From: a virus | Virus record (IMG/VR): IMGVR_UViG_3300045006_000106 | Span: 1-30,968 of that record | Reading direction: 5' to 3' (one strand) | Length of the DNA: 30,968 bases | In this document: positions 6,542-14,045 of the stretch, piece by piece | How positions within the stretch are numbered: position 1 is the first letter of the stretch | Layout of the letters: the number at the start of each line of letters is the position of its first letter | Notes under the pieces: model-generated | Told to the model about the DNA's origin: nothing | What the model saw: only the letters and a program-made list of their open reading frames with translations | Databases searched by the model: none | Program-made: the position numbers and the translations under genes

Positions 6542-9500
6542 ATGGGATATTTAACTCATGCAGATTTTAACCCAGGTATGCAGTTAACTTTTTGTAGATG
6601 GCTTAATATAGATGAGTCAGCAAGTGATGCAACAGAGCAACTTGATGCAGCCATTAGTGAGTACGAAGCTGGAGCACTCGGGTATATTAAAATATTTATA
6701 AAACCTGAACTCATAGAAACAGACTCTCTAAAAGAACTGCTAAAATGGCACGTTCACTACTCAATCGGCGCGGGAGCTGAAGATGAAGAACTTGTAGCAG
6801 ACAAATTAACTGTAGTAAATAACATGATAAAGGCATTAAGAGAGGTACAACTAAATGCTCAGTTAAATACAAATGTTGATGAAGATACAGAGAGTGGTAT
6901 ATTTATCGCAGCATCTGAGGAACTAGAGGCTGATGCAGAAAATGGCGGTTTTGTATTTGGGCAAGATGGTAAAAATGGTAGAGAAGTAACATTAGGCATA
7001 GTTAACGGATATATAGCATGGAAATATACTGATGAAATAACTTACTATAATCTTGTTTCACTTGCTTCACTAAAAGGTGAAAAAGGTGATGAAGGAGTTC
7101 CAGGTGCATTAGCACTTAATGATGATTTGATAGGAATAGGTCATACATGGTCGAGTTTTAAGTTAGACAGTTTATTTACAAGTATGTCGCAGCAAATAAT
7201 TGACACTGTAAAAAGTGAGGCAGACTTGAGAGAACTTGCTGACACAGAGTTAAATACAAGACTTGATGATATACAAAATGAGCTTGACGCAGAAGAACTT
7301 ACAAGACAAACTGCGGACGCAAATCTTGGTGATAGAATAACTGATGTAACACAAGACCTAGCACTTGAAACACAAACAAGAGAACAGCAGTTAAGTGAAA
7401 AAGACACTGAAATATCAACAATAAACGCAGCACTTCAAACAGAGAAAACTGAAAGAGAAACTGATGTTGCAAATTTGCAGCAGCAGATAACTGATAGTCT
7501 GTCAACTGAGTCAACCGCAAGGCAAGGAGCTGACCAAACTTTACAGCAAAACATAAACACTGTTGCTGATAGCCTGTCAACTGAATCAACTGCAAGGCAA
7601 AATGCGGATACAGTTTTACAGCAAAATATAAACACATTAGGTAGTAATTTAACTGCTGAGTCAACTGCAAGACAAAGTGCTGATACAGTTTTACAGCAAA
7701 ACATAAACACTGTTGCTGAAAGCATATCAACTGAAATAACTGCAAGGCAAGGAGCAGACCAAACTTTACAGCAAAATATAAATACTGTTGTTGCTGGTTT
7801 AGAAAGTGAAGAAACTGCAAGGCAAAGTGCTGATACAGTTTTACAGCAAAATATAGATACAGTAGGCAGTAATTTATCTGCTGAAACAATTGCAAGACAA
7901 AACGCAGATACAAACTTAGAAAATACTAAAGAACCAAACATACAAGTTTCAACAACTGACAAGTATTACAGGGGTGATAAAACTTGGCAGACTTTAGAAA
8001 ATGATGTAAGAGCTACAAAAATGACTGGTTTGTCTTTAGTAACAAATGCTGTAATAACCGCTGTAGACTCAGTACTTGTTGGTTTAGGAAAGCTACAGGC
8101 ACAGATAACAGGAAATAAAACAACTGCCGACACCCATATATCAAGAACTGACAATCCACACAGCACTACAAAAAGTCAAGTTGGATTAGGCAATGTTGAT
8201 AATACGTCTGATGTAAATAAACCAATATCCGCAGCAACACAAAATGCATTAGATTTGAAAGCAACAAAAGGCACAGATAGTAATTTTACAGCAAAACAGA
8301 CTTTTAGTGCTGGAGTAAAAACAGACACAATAGAGGCAAGCTCTGATACAAAAGTAACAGTAAACAATAGTTTACACGTTAATGGAGATATAACATTAAC
8401 AGGTGCTATTGATGTTGTTTTTGCAACTATTACAGAAATAAAAGATAAAATATTTAGAACAAATAAAGAAGGTACCGACGCAACATCTGAAGGTGCTGGT
8501 ATGGAAGTTTATAGACCTTCTGGAAATGTTGGAGTATTTTGGAGTAATGTAAATAGTTGGTGGAATACTGTTGGTGGTGGAATAAATATTCCAGCAGGTA
8601 AAAAATATAAAATCAATGGTGTAGATTTAGCACCATCAGATATAGGTCTTGGAAATGTAGATAACACAACTGACGCAAGTAAAAATGTCTTATCTGCAAC
8701 AAAGTTTACAACACCAAGAAAAATAAATGGAGTAAATTTTGATGGAACAGTTGATATTACTGTAGTAGACGCAACTAAAGAACCTGTAATCTCTGGTGCA
8801 GGAACAACGGCACAGTTCTTTAGAGGTGATAAAACTTGGCAAGATTTTATGTCAGCAGCAAGAGCTACTACTATGTCAGGTATCGTATTTACTGCAAATT
8901 CACCTGTTGTAGCAGCTGACAGCCTGTTAGTTAGTATGGGCAAGCTCCAGGCACAGATTTCTGGTCATACAGGTGACACAAATAATCCACACAGCACTAC
9001 AAAAAGTCAAGTTGGATTAGGAAATGTTGACAATACTTCTGACGCAAATAAACCAATATCATTAGCAACCCAAACAGCATTAAATTTAAAAGCCAATGAT
9101 AATTCTGTGATACACAACACAGGAAACGAATCTAATATAACTGGTAATAAAAATGCTAACGGTGTATGGTCATTTGACACAGTATTAGTAGGTACAACAA
9201 CAAACGACGGGATAAATAAGCTACAGATTAATGGTAGTGTTAAATTCAGTGGTGGTGTAGATTTTGTGTCAACTAAGTTTAGAAGGGAAAGTGCGTCTAT
9301 ACCAATTGGAACGACACAGTGGCTTAGAATTGCTATTATACCAAAATACAGCGGGTTCAATATTAAGTTTATAGGGCATATTAGTTCTAGTAATACAATT
9401 GAATCATTTAGTATAATAGCAAAAGGTGACTATTTTACTTTAAATACAAGATTTGAAGTAGACGAGGTGTCTTATAACCAAAGATTATTATATGTCTGTG

Positions 9501-10387
9501 CAAAGGATATTGATGAAAGTAACCTTGGTATATATATTAGAGTAAGAACCAATGATTATGCCGCAGGCGTTGTATATTCAGCGCTAGGTCTCAACGATTT
9601 TTATCCAAAATTTGAAATTGACAATACAGTAGTAGACACATTAGATACTACAGGAAGTAGTATTTGTGAAATAGCGAATAATTCAAAAACACTTAAAATG
9701 AGTTTGCATGTCGAAGGTAGTACAACAGCTAAGTCTTTTGAATCAACTGATGGCACAATAAAAACAGTTTTGTCTTATTCTACTCTTGGCGTACTTGGTA
9801 CTATATCAAATCACGGCTTACAGTTTGTCATAAATTCTATTGAGGCAGCAAGATTTACGACTAATAATAACTTACTAATCGGCACAACAACTGACGATGG
9901 AGTTAATAAGTTACAAGTAAAAGGCTCACATCTTATTCAGAGCACAAATTCAAGACCACAATTCATAATTAAAAGAGAAGAAGATACAAGACAAGGACTT
10001 AGTATTACAGCAGGTGGTGGTGAAACTATTTTCCGTAGTTTTGAAGGAACTGATGTTGTGTATGGTAGCTATATTTTTAAAGCTGTCAAGGGTTCAACTG
10101 AAGTAGAAAGATTTTCATGTTCTAGTGATGGTAAATTCAAGATTAATGACCTCATAGGAACAGGAAACAGAGTGCTCATAGCAGACACGAGTGGTAATGT
10201 TAATGCGATAGATAAGCTGAAATATTTATTTAATAAAGTATTTATTAATACAGTTGCGGGTGTTGGTTCGACATCTGAATTTTCACAGTACGATATTCAG
10301 TTTTCTTGGCAAAGTGATACACAATTAAGAATAACAATGAAGGGGTCTGATAATGTTTTACGTTCAACAATATTAACGCTTAGTTAG
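6542..10387 (+). CDS. Large phage fibre protein with coiled-coil and fibre-shaft repeats
   Basis: The 1281-residue protein is a trimeric-fibre-type protein. I chose ATG 6542, which has AGGAGG six bases upstream; the open frame extends to a 6509 start that lacks this signal. An N-terminal ~120 residues may be the virion attachment domain. A short collagen-like GEKGDEGVPG lies near residue 180. A long alpha-helical region follows, ending in five tandem 25-residue repeats (from residue 326). Then come two copies of a fibre-shaft module with NPHSTTKSQVGLGNVDN, the motif common in tail fibres, and two LIGTTTxDGxNKLQ modules. No C-terminal chaperone is recognised. Its place right after the capsid gene, away from the tail genes, leaves open whether it is a head fibre or a tail fibre. 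Confidence 0.8.
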   Translation: MGYLTHADFNPGMQLTFCRWLNIDESASDATEQLDAAISEYEAGALGYIKIFIKPELIETDSLKELLKWHVHYSIGAGAEDEELVADKLTVVNNMIKALREVQLNAQLNTNVDEDTESGIFIAASEELEADAENGGFVFGQDGKNGREVTLGIVNGYIAWKYTDEITYYNLVSLASLKGEKGDEGVPGALALNDDLIGIGHTWSSFKLDSLFTSMSQQIIDTVKSEADLRELADTELNTRLDDIQNELDAEELTRQTADANLGDRITDVTQDLALETQTREQQLSEKDTEISTINAALQTEKTERETDVANLQQQITDSLSTESTARQGADQTLQQNINTVADSLSTESTARQNADTVLQQNINTLGSNLTAESTARQSADTVLQQNINTVAESISTEITARQGADQTLQQNINTVVAGLESEETARQSADTVLQQNIDTVGSNLSAETIARQNADTNLENTKEPNIQVSTTDKYYRGDKTWQTLENDVRATKMTGLSLVTNAVITAVDSVLVGLGKLQAQITGNKTTADTHISRTDNPHSTTKSQVGLGNVDNTSDVNKPISAATQNALDLKATKGTDSNFTAKQTFSAGVKTDTIEASSDTKVTVNNSLHVNGDITLTGAIDVVFATITEIKDKIFRTNKEGTDATSEGAGMEVYRPSGNVGVFWSNVNSWWNTVGGGINIPAGKKYKINGVDLAPSDIGLGNVDNTTDASKNVLSATKFTTPRKINGVNFDGTVDITVVDATKEPVISGAGTTAQFFRGDKTWQDFMSAARATTMSGIVFTANSPVVAADSLLVSMGKLQAQISGHTGDTNNPHSTTKSQVGLGNVDNTSDANKPISLATQTALNLKANDNSVIHNTGNESNITGNKNANGVWSFDTVLVGTTTNDGINKLQINGSVKFSGGVDFVSTKFRRESASIPIGTTQWLRIAIIPKYSGFNIKFIGHISSSNTIESFSIIAKGDYFTLNTRFEVDEVSYNQRLLYVCAKDIDESNLGIYIRVRTNDYAAGVVYSALGLNDFYPKFEIDNTVVDTLDTTGSSICEIANNSKTLKMSLHVEGSTTAKSFESTDGTIKTVLSYSTLGVLGTISNHGLQFVINSIEAARFTTNNNLLIGTTTDDGVNKLQVKGSHLIQSTNSRPQFIIKREEDTRQGLSITAGGGETIFRSFEGTDVVYGSYIFKAVKGSTEVERFSCSSDGKFKINDLIGTGNRVLIADTSGNVNAIDKLKYLFNKVFINTVAGVGSTSEFSQYDIQFSWQSDTQLRITMKGSDNVLRSTILTLS
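7517..7891 (+). repeat. Five tandem 75-bp (25-aa) coiled-coil repeats in fibre gene
   Basis: Five consecutive 75-base units encode ARQxADxxLQQNINTVxxxLxxEST-like repeats, and a partial sixth starts at 7892. Units vary among GADQT, NADTV and SADTV, so they are diverged rather than recent copies. The 25-residue period equals about 3.57 residues per turn over seven turns, between heptad and hendecad packing, so a nearly straight trimeric coiled coil is expected. Confidence 0.85.
7949..8263 (+). repeat. Fibre module, copy 1 (pairs with 8789-9094)
   Basis: This stretch encodes RGDKTWQ, then RATKMTGLSL, GKLQAQITG, NPHSTTKSQVGLGNVDN and a KPISAATQNALDLKA tail. A second copy with the same order lies at 8789-9094. 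The part at 8153-8229 is nearly identical in nucleotides to 8984-9060, which points to duplication or gene conversion within the fibre gene. Confidence 0.8.
8789..9094 (+). repeat. Fibre module, copy 2
   Basis: This is the second copy of the RGDKTWQ...NPHSTTKSQVGLGNVDN module. The diverged N-terminal half next to a near-identical C-terminal half suggests that recombination has homogenised the shaft motif. A related shorter SDIGLGNVDNTTDASKN segment lies between the two copies. Confidence 0.8.
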
Positions 10388-10397
10388 GAGGCTAAAA

Positions 10398-10469
10398 ATG
10401 AAAGTAGTAATTGATTATGATGTACTAAATGAGATAAACAAGTATTTGGTAACAAAACATTATAACTAA
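10398..10469 (+). CDS. Very small protein (23 aa) after the fibre gene
   Basis: A TAGGAGG overlaps the fibre stop and leads to ATG 10398 with ideal spacing. The product begins MKVVIDYDVLNEI and ends with a basic KHYN tail. A strong ribosome site placed exactly for such a short frame argues that it is translated. The role is unknown; a leader peptide or a small fibre-assembly factor are guesses. A perfect hairpin follows 15 bases downstream. Confidence 0.5.
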   Translation: MKVVIDYDVLNEINKYLVTKHYN

Positions 10470-10484
10470 ATTTAATATTTATAG

Positions 10485-10508
10485 ACCTGATTAAGAAATT
10501 AATCAGGT
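10485..10508 (+). terminator. Perfect 10-bp hairpin with GAAA loop
   Basis: ACCTGATTAA pairs perfectly with TTAATCAGGT around a GAAA tetraloop. The downstream TTATATAAGTCTT is a poor T tract, so this may be a weak terminator, an RNA stability element or a processing site. It separates the fibre cluster from the lysis-like cassette. Confidence 0.55.
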
Positions 10509-10540
10509 TATATAAGTCTTAAAACAAAGGAGGTACAAGT

Positions 10541-10990
10541 TTGAAGTTACTAAAATTAATAATTTTAATTGTAACATTGTTTGTAAGTTGTACTGCAGAA
10601 ACGAATGTACTATTTAATACAGTAAATCTTCATTATAATTGGAACTATTTGTTGAATAATAATAATGACATAGTTGCAGTTCAAAAAGATAACATTGTGG
10701 TTATGCACATGATTAATTCTTTTTATAGAGAAAGTTATGGAGTATTTATTACAACAAAGTTTACTAAAGATATTGAAGTTGGAATAGGTGCTTGTTCTGG
10801 TTATGATGATTATATTGTTTATAATCCATTTAAAGGAGACTATGATAAATGTACCGCTCCTAAAATTTACAATGATATAGCTTTACAAGGATTTTGGAGT
10901 TATGATATTAAAATAAACGATAAAGTTAAAATAAAAACGTTAATGACACCTGCAAATATAAGTAGTTTTGTAGTTGTAAATATAGACTAA
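10541..10990 (+). CDS. Putative phage-encoded lipoprotein
   Basis: A TTG start at 10541 is fixed by AAGGAGG (10527-10533) seven bases upstream. The first 17 residues form a lipoprotein signal peptide: two Lys, a hydrophobic LIILIVTLFV core, and a relaxed lipobox ending SC with Cys17. The mature part is about 130 residues, beta-rich, with a few more cysteines (ACSGYDDY, DKCTAP) and no recognised domain. A phage lipoprotein next to lysis genes could be an outer spanin-like or disruption protein, or a receptor-blocking protein like T5 Llp. The length and fold differ from typical Rz1. The signal peptide is well supported; the role is inferred. Confidence 0.65.
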   Translation: MKLLKLIILIVTLFVSCTAETNVLFNTVNLHYNWNYLLNNNNDIVAVQKDNIVVMHMINSFYRESYGVFITTKFTKDIEVGIGACSGYDDYIVYNPFKGDYDKCTAPKIYNDIALQGFWSYDIKINDKVKIKTLMTPANISSFVVVNID

Positions 10991-11001
10991 AGGAGGTACA
11001 A

Positions 11002-11511
11002 ATGGTAAAAATACTTGATATTGATAATGATGGACTTGTAACAAAAAGTGATTTAGAGCTTGTTGTAAAACAGTGTATAACTATGGACGGAAAAGTATCA
11101 ACTGTAGGGCTAACAAATACTGTGATAAAAATACTTTCTAATGAGTTTGAAGCAATAGGAAAGAAAAAAGAATTTATATCTCTGTTTAACACAGCTAAAC
11201 CTTATTTGAAAAATGTAGATTTTAGTAAGTTTGACACTGAGTTCTTTTGCATTCCAGATGTAAATAATGATGGTTTACATAATGCAGACGATATACTTGC
11301 TATTATAGAAGTACTTGTTACAGATGATGGAAAAGTTAGTTTTATTGAATTTGCAAGCAGTATAATGAACAAGTCAGTAAAATTGAACGCGCCAAAAGTA
11401 CAAATGAGTAACGTCATGGATGTTGCAGATATAGTTACAAACATAACAAAAGGCAATTATTTGGGTGCAGGCCTTGAGGGGGTGAAGCTCTTTGGAAAAA
11501 TTTTTGGCTAA
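11002..11511 (+). CDS. EF-hand/dockerin-like calcium-binding protein
   Basis: The 169-residue protein carries two EF-hand-type loops: DIDNDGLVTKSD at residues 6-17 and DVNNDGLHNADD at 86-97. Each has Asp at loop positions 1, 5 and 12 (with Asp or Asn at 3) and Gly at 6. The second loop with its following helix resembles a dockerin repeat, but spacing between the two loops is far too long for a true dockerin. The C-terminal ~50 residues hold hydrophobic helices (VMDVADIVTNIT and a final GLEGVKLFGKIFG). It is preceded by AAGGAGG and overlaps the M15 peptidase gene by 20 bases, so it is probably part of the lysis or cell-wall cassette, perhaps a calcium-dependent partner. Confidence 0.65.
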   Translation: MVKILDIDNDGLVTKSDLELVVKQCITMDGKVSTVGLTNTVIKILSNEFEAIGKKKEFISLFNTAKPYLKNVDFSKFDTEFFCIPDVNNDGLHNADDILAIIEVLVTDDGKVSFIEFASSIMNKSVKLNAPKVQMSNVMDVADIVTNITKGNYLGAGLEGVKLFGKIFG

Positions 11512-11998
11512 CTTTGGATTAGAAGAATGTGTCAGTAGAACAACGATGAAATCTATGGCAGTTGAAAACATTAAGAAGAAATTAAGAATGCCTTACTGGA
11601 ACGATTTAGATAAACTAGTTTCAGACTTAAAGAAAAATGGGATAATAACGCATGCCGTAATAAACAACTGGTACATGCATGAACATTGCTTAGAAACATT
11701 TACGCATGAAGTTAGACAGTGGTCAGGGCTGCGAGTTCCTGGTTGTGGTGAGGGCAGTCCAACAGCCCAGCACTATAAAGGCGGAGCAAGCGATATGTTA
11801 TGTTTTAAAGATGGTAAGCGTGTTGATAGTGAAACAATAAGACAGTATATAATTAAGAATCAGAAAAAATATCTTAACATAAAGGGAATAGAGCTTGGTG
11901 TTTCATGGGTGCACACAGATGATAAAGAAAGAGCTCCAAGGCTGTGGGGATTTTATAATCCTGTAACATTTCCTGGAAAGAAAGGAATGCAGTTATGA
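11492..11998 (+). CDS. Endolysin, peptidase M15 family (zinc D,D- or L,D-peptidase)
   Basis: The 168-residue protein has the zinc-ligand pattern of M15-type peptidases: His94 in QHYKGGASD, Asp101 in the same motif, and His141 in SWVHTD, preceded by the SGLRVPG strand. Family members cleave peptidoglycan cross-links or stems and serve as phage endolysins. TTG 11492 is chosen because AGGGGGTGA (11477-11485) is well spaced; the start lies within the end of the EF-hand gene. No signal peptide is seen, so a holin should be needed. The ATGA overlap with the next gene, a single-span membrane protein, fits an endolysin-holin pair. Confidence 0.85.
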   Translation: MEKFLANFGLEECVSRTTMKSMAVENIKKKLRMPYWNDLDKLVSDLKKNGIITHAVINNWYMHEHCLETFTHEVRQWSGLRVPGCGEGSPTAQHYKGGASDMLCFKDGKRVDSETIRQYIIKNQKKYLNIKGIELGVSWVHTDDKERAPRLWGFYNPVTFPGKKGMQL

Positions 11999-12474
11999 CA
12001 TTAGATGTTGAGGTATGGAAAATACTTGGTGCTGGTGGTATGTGTTTTGTGCTTGCATACATAATAGCAAAATTTTCATACAATAAAGAAATGAAGATAC
12101 TTGAAACAAATAAAACTCTTGAGCTTGAAAGGGTTAAAGCTGAAAAGAGAGAACAAGACATTCAAAGAGAAAAAGAACTTGCACAGATTAAAAATAACAG
12201 TAATTTGCAGGAACAGTTCATACAAATTATGCGTGAAGATAAGAACAATCTTTATGACAATATTGATAAACTTTGTACTAAGATTGATAAACTGGCGGAT
12301 ACCGTAAATATAGTAGTAAATAAAGACGATAAGCACTCTACACGCCTTGATGCTATATGCTTCGCAATAGATAATATAAACAATAAAATTGATACAATAA
12401 TGACACAAATAACATTAATTCATGAGCGAACCACAAATTGTGGAAACTCTGAAAATAAAAAGGAGGAAAATTAA
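11995..12474 (+). CDS. Membrane-anchored coiled-coil protein, putative holin or spanin
   Basis: The 159-residue protein has one transmembrane segment (about residues 8-27, ILGAGGMCFVLAYIIAKF) followed by a long charged coiled coil (about 32-150). The ATG overlaps the endolysin TGA as ATGA, so translation is coupled. One N-terminal span plus a coiled coil fits either an XhlA-like holin-associated protein or an inner-membrane spanin; a classic multi-span holin is not seen here. With the lipoprotein upstream, an inner/outer spanin pair is one reading. The stop is immediately followed by the tail tube ATG. Confidence 0.6.
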   Translation: MTLDVEVWKILGAGGMCFVLAYIIAKFSYNKEMKILETNKTLELERVKAEKREQDIQREKELAQIKNNSNLQEQFIQIMREDKNNLYDNIDKLCTKIDKLADTVNIVVNKDDKHSTRLDAICFAIDNINNKIDTIMTQITLIHERTTNCGNSENKKEEN

Positions 12475-13239
12475 ATGGCAGAAGTTTTACAAAATGTAAA
12501 CATAGGTCAAGCAATAGTAACATGGGGAAGTACAGGCGGAACACCAGTAGCAAATGAGGTGCCTTCCGGAAACGTAGATGGAACAAATAAGGCGTTTCAG
12601 TTAAAGAAAACAACAACTGTAGTAGGGCTATCAGTAATAGTAACGTCTTCTGGGGGTACTGAAACCGTTTACTCAGGCGCAAATATACTATCTACTGGCT
12701 CACCAACAGGGTCCCAAGCAGTCATAACCGCAGCAGGTGTAGTGACAATTGGAACAGCACCACCAGTTGGAAGCACCGTAAGAGTTAATTACTCTTATGG
12801 CTCAGGTGGTATGATTTTGGGAATGACAAAAGGGGCACCAGAAGTAAACATAGCGTCTGAAACTGAAGACCTTACAGTTGACCAGTACGGAAGCACCCCT
12901 GTAGCAACTGTGGTAAAAGGTACAAAAGGTTCTATAAAAATGACATTGGTAGAAATTCCAATACAGTATTATGATGAGTTTTCAACAATCTTTAAAAAGA
13001 CTGGTGTAAAGACTTATGATATAATGGCTGATACAAATATGGCTGTACCAAATAAGCCTCTGTCAATGAAACCAACTCATGCAGTATACAAGTCAATAGA
13101 TAAAATAAGTTTTGACCAGTGCACAGTAAAAGCTGACATAAAATATAAGTCAGAAAACGGACAATTCTTTGCAGCAGACTTAACATTTACAGCTCTTTGT
13201 GACTCAACAGGAAAACTTGGAACACTTACATTCCTATAA
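12475..13239 (+). CDS. Major tail tube protein with inserted beta-sandwich domain
   Basis: Residues 1-25 and 113-254 look like a siphophage tail tube protein. The N-terminus has an IVTWG strand, then GGMILGMTKGAPEVNIASE, a DQYGSTPV motif, IKMTLVE, and a C-terminal KYKSENGQFFAADLTF strand. Between them, residues about 28-112 form a separate small-residue-rich beta domain (PSGNVDGTNKAFQL to VRVNYSYG), similar in style to decoration or Ig-like modules in virion proteins. AAGGAGG overlaps the upstream gene's end, giving strong translation. A terminator follows. The call rests on these motifs and on position before the chaperone and tape measure genes. Confidence 0.72.
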   Translation: MAEVLQNVNIGQAIVTWGSTGGTPVANEVPSGNVDGTNKAFQLKKTTTVVGLSVIVTSSGGTETVYSGANILSTGSPTGSQAVITAAGVVTIGTAPPVGSTVRVNYSYGSGGMILGMTKGAPEVNIASETEDLTVDQYGSTPVATVVKGTKGSIKMTLVEIPIQYYDEFSTIFKKTGVKTYDIMADTNMAVPNKPLSMKPTHAVYKSIDKISFDQCTVKADIKYKSENGQFFAADLTFTALCDSTGKLGTLTFL

Positions 13240-13246
13240 TTAATGA

Positions 13247-13279
13247 AACCCCGTATGTAAAAGTACGGGGTTAATTTTA
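13247..13279 (+). terminator. Intrinsic terminator after tail tube gene
   Basis: AACCCCGTA (13247-13255) pairs perfectly with TACGGGGTT (13264-13272) around an 8-base loop and runs into AATTTTAT. Like the terminator after the capsid gene, it sits after a highly expressed structural gene and would reduce transcription of the low-copy chaperone and tape measure genes. Confidence 0.82.
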
Positions 13280-13296
13280 TAAACTCGGAGGAAAGC

Positions 13297-13701
13297 ATGG
13301 AAGAAACATTTTTTGATTTAGATAATGTGCAAAAGTATGTAAAAACAAACTGTATTAAATTTCAAGGAAAACTACATGAAGTTAAACAGATGAAATTAAA
13401 AGATTTTATAGCATTGCTTGAATTTGAAAATAAACAAGATAAAGAAATAGATAGTCTTTACAACCCAAGTACTTTTAGAATATTAATAAATAAAATAACA
13501 AGGTATAGAAAATCACCAAGAATAAAACATCTTGAGTTTTTAGTAAGCAAAATATGTCCAACAATAAAAGTAAGAAAATTGAATAATGACCAGATAGTAC
13601 ACTTAGAGCATTTTTTGTTTGATGAGGTACTTGCAACAAAAAAACTGATGCAGGAGAATATGAAACAGTTACAGAAGAACAAGGACCAACATATATTGTA
13701 A
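13297..13701 (+). CDS. Tail assembly chaperone (gpG-like)
   Basis: The 134-residue, helical, charged protein lies between the tail tube and tape measure genes, the fixed place of lambda gpG-type tail assembly chaperones. CGGAGG precedes the ATG. No clear domain is visible, but a run of seven A bases in frame near the 3' end (13638-13644) and a long open -1 frame downstream make it the shorter product of a frameshift pair. The chaperone normally coats the tape measure before tube polymerisation and is absent from the finished virion. Confidence 0.68.
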   Translation: MEETFFDLDNVQKYVKTNCIKFQGKLHEVKQMKLKDFIALLEFENKQDKEIDSLYNPSTFRILINKITRYRKSPRIKHLEFLVSKICPTIKVRKLNNDQIVHLEHFLFDEVLATKKLMQENMKQLQKNKDQHIL

Positions 13702-14045
13702 CAGGATTAAGTTTAAATCATATGATATTTAAACTTATGAGATATTTTCCTGCATATCATTATTACAGTGTTTTAGAGTTACCTTATAGGTTATTTTTCC
13801 AGATGTATGAAAGCATATCAGTAATAACAGCTGAAGAAGATTTAAGAATGTCAAAGATAATAGATAACTGGACATATTTAGAATATGGCACAAGTAAAGA
13901 TGAATTTTTTAAATTGAAGCAAGACTTAGTTAAAACAATAAATACTGTAATAAAAACTAAAAAAGTAGAAGTAGAACCAACACAAGAAGATTTTATAAAG
14001 TTGTGCAATATTTTTGGAGTTATGCCTCCGGGGAGTGTGAGTTAA
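13297..14045 (+). CDS. Tail assembly chaperone frameshift product (gpGT-like)
   Basis: A -1 shift at A_AAA_AAA (13638-13644) joins 116 codons of the first chaperone to the -1 frame, which is open from 13626 to the TAA at 14043-14045. The fusion would be 249 residues. The segment read only after the shift, TDAGEYETVTEEQGPTYIVT, then GLSLNHMIFKLM, is protein-like and continues smoothly into the region that otherwise would start at ATG 13722, which has no good ribosome site. This matches the conserved G/GT arrangement of long-tailed phages. The slip site is seen; the efficiency is not. Confidence 0.72.
13638..13644 (+). promoter_or_regulatory. Probable -1 ribosomal frameshift site
   Basis: The heptamer A AAA AAA is in the correct phase (zero-frame codons ACA AAA AAA CTG) for tandem tRNA slippage. 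The downstream frame is open for 133 further codons. An AGGAG at 13652-13656 lies just downstream and a stimulatory hairpin is not obvious. It is the only good slippery run in the overlap. Confidence 0.7.

Noticed and set aside
7141-7962. Long minus-strand open frames within the fibre repeats
   Set aside because: They mirror the coiled-coil repeats in the opposite strand, show repeated Leu/Cys/Val strings and have no ribosome sites; they are shadows of the fibre gene.
11002-11511. Dockerin of a cellulosome-type system
   Set aside because: The two calcium loops are about 80 residues apart rather than the short spacing of dockerins, and no cohesin is seen.
13722-14045. Independent second chaperone gene starting at ATG 13722
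   Set aside because: No ribosome site precedes this ATG and the frame is open far upstream, so a frameshift fusion explains it better.
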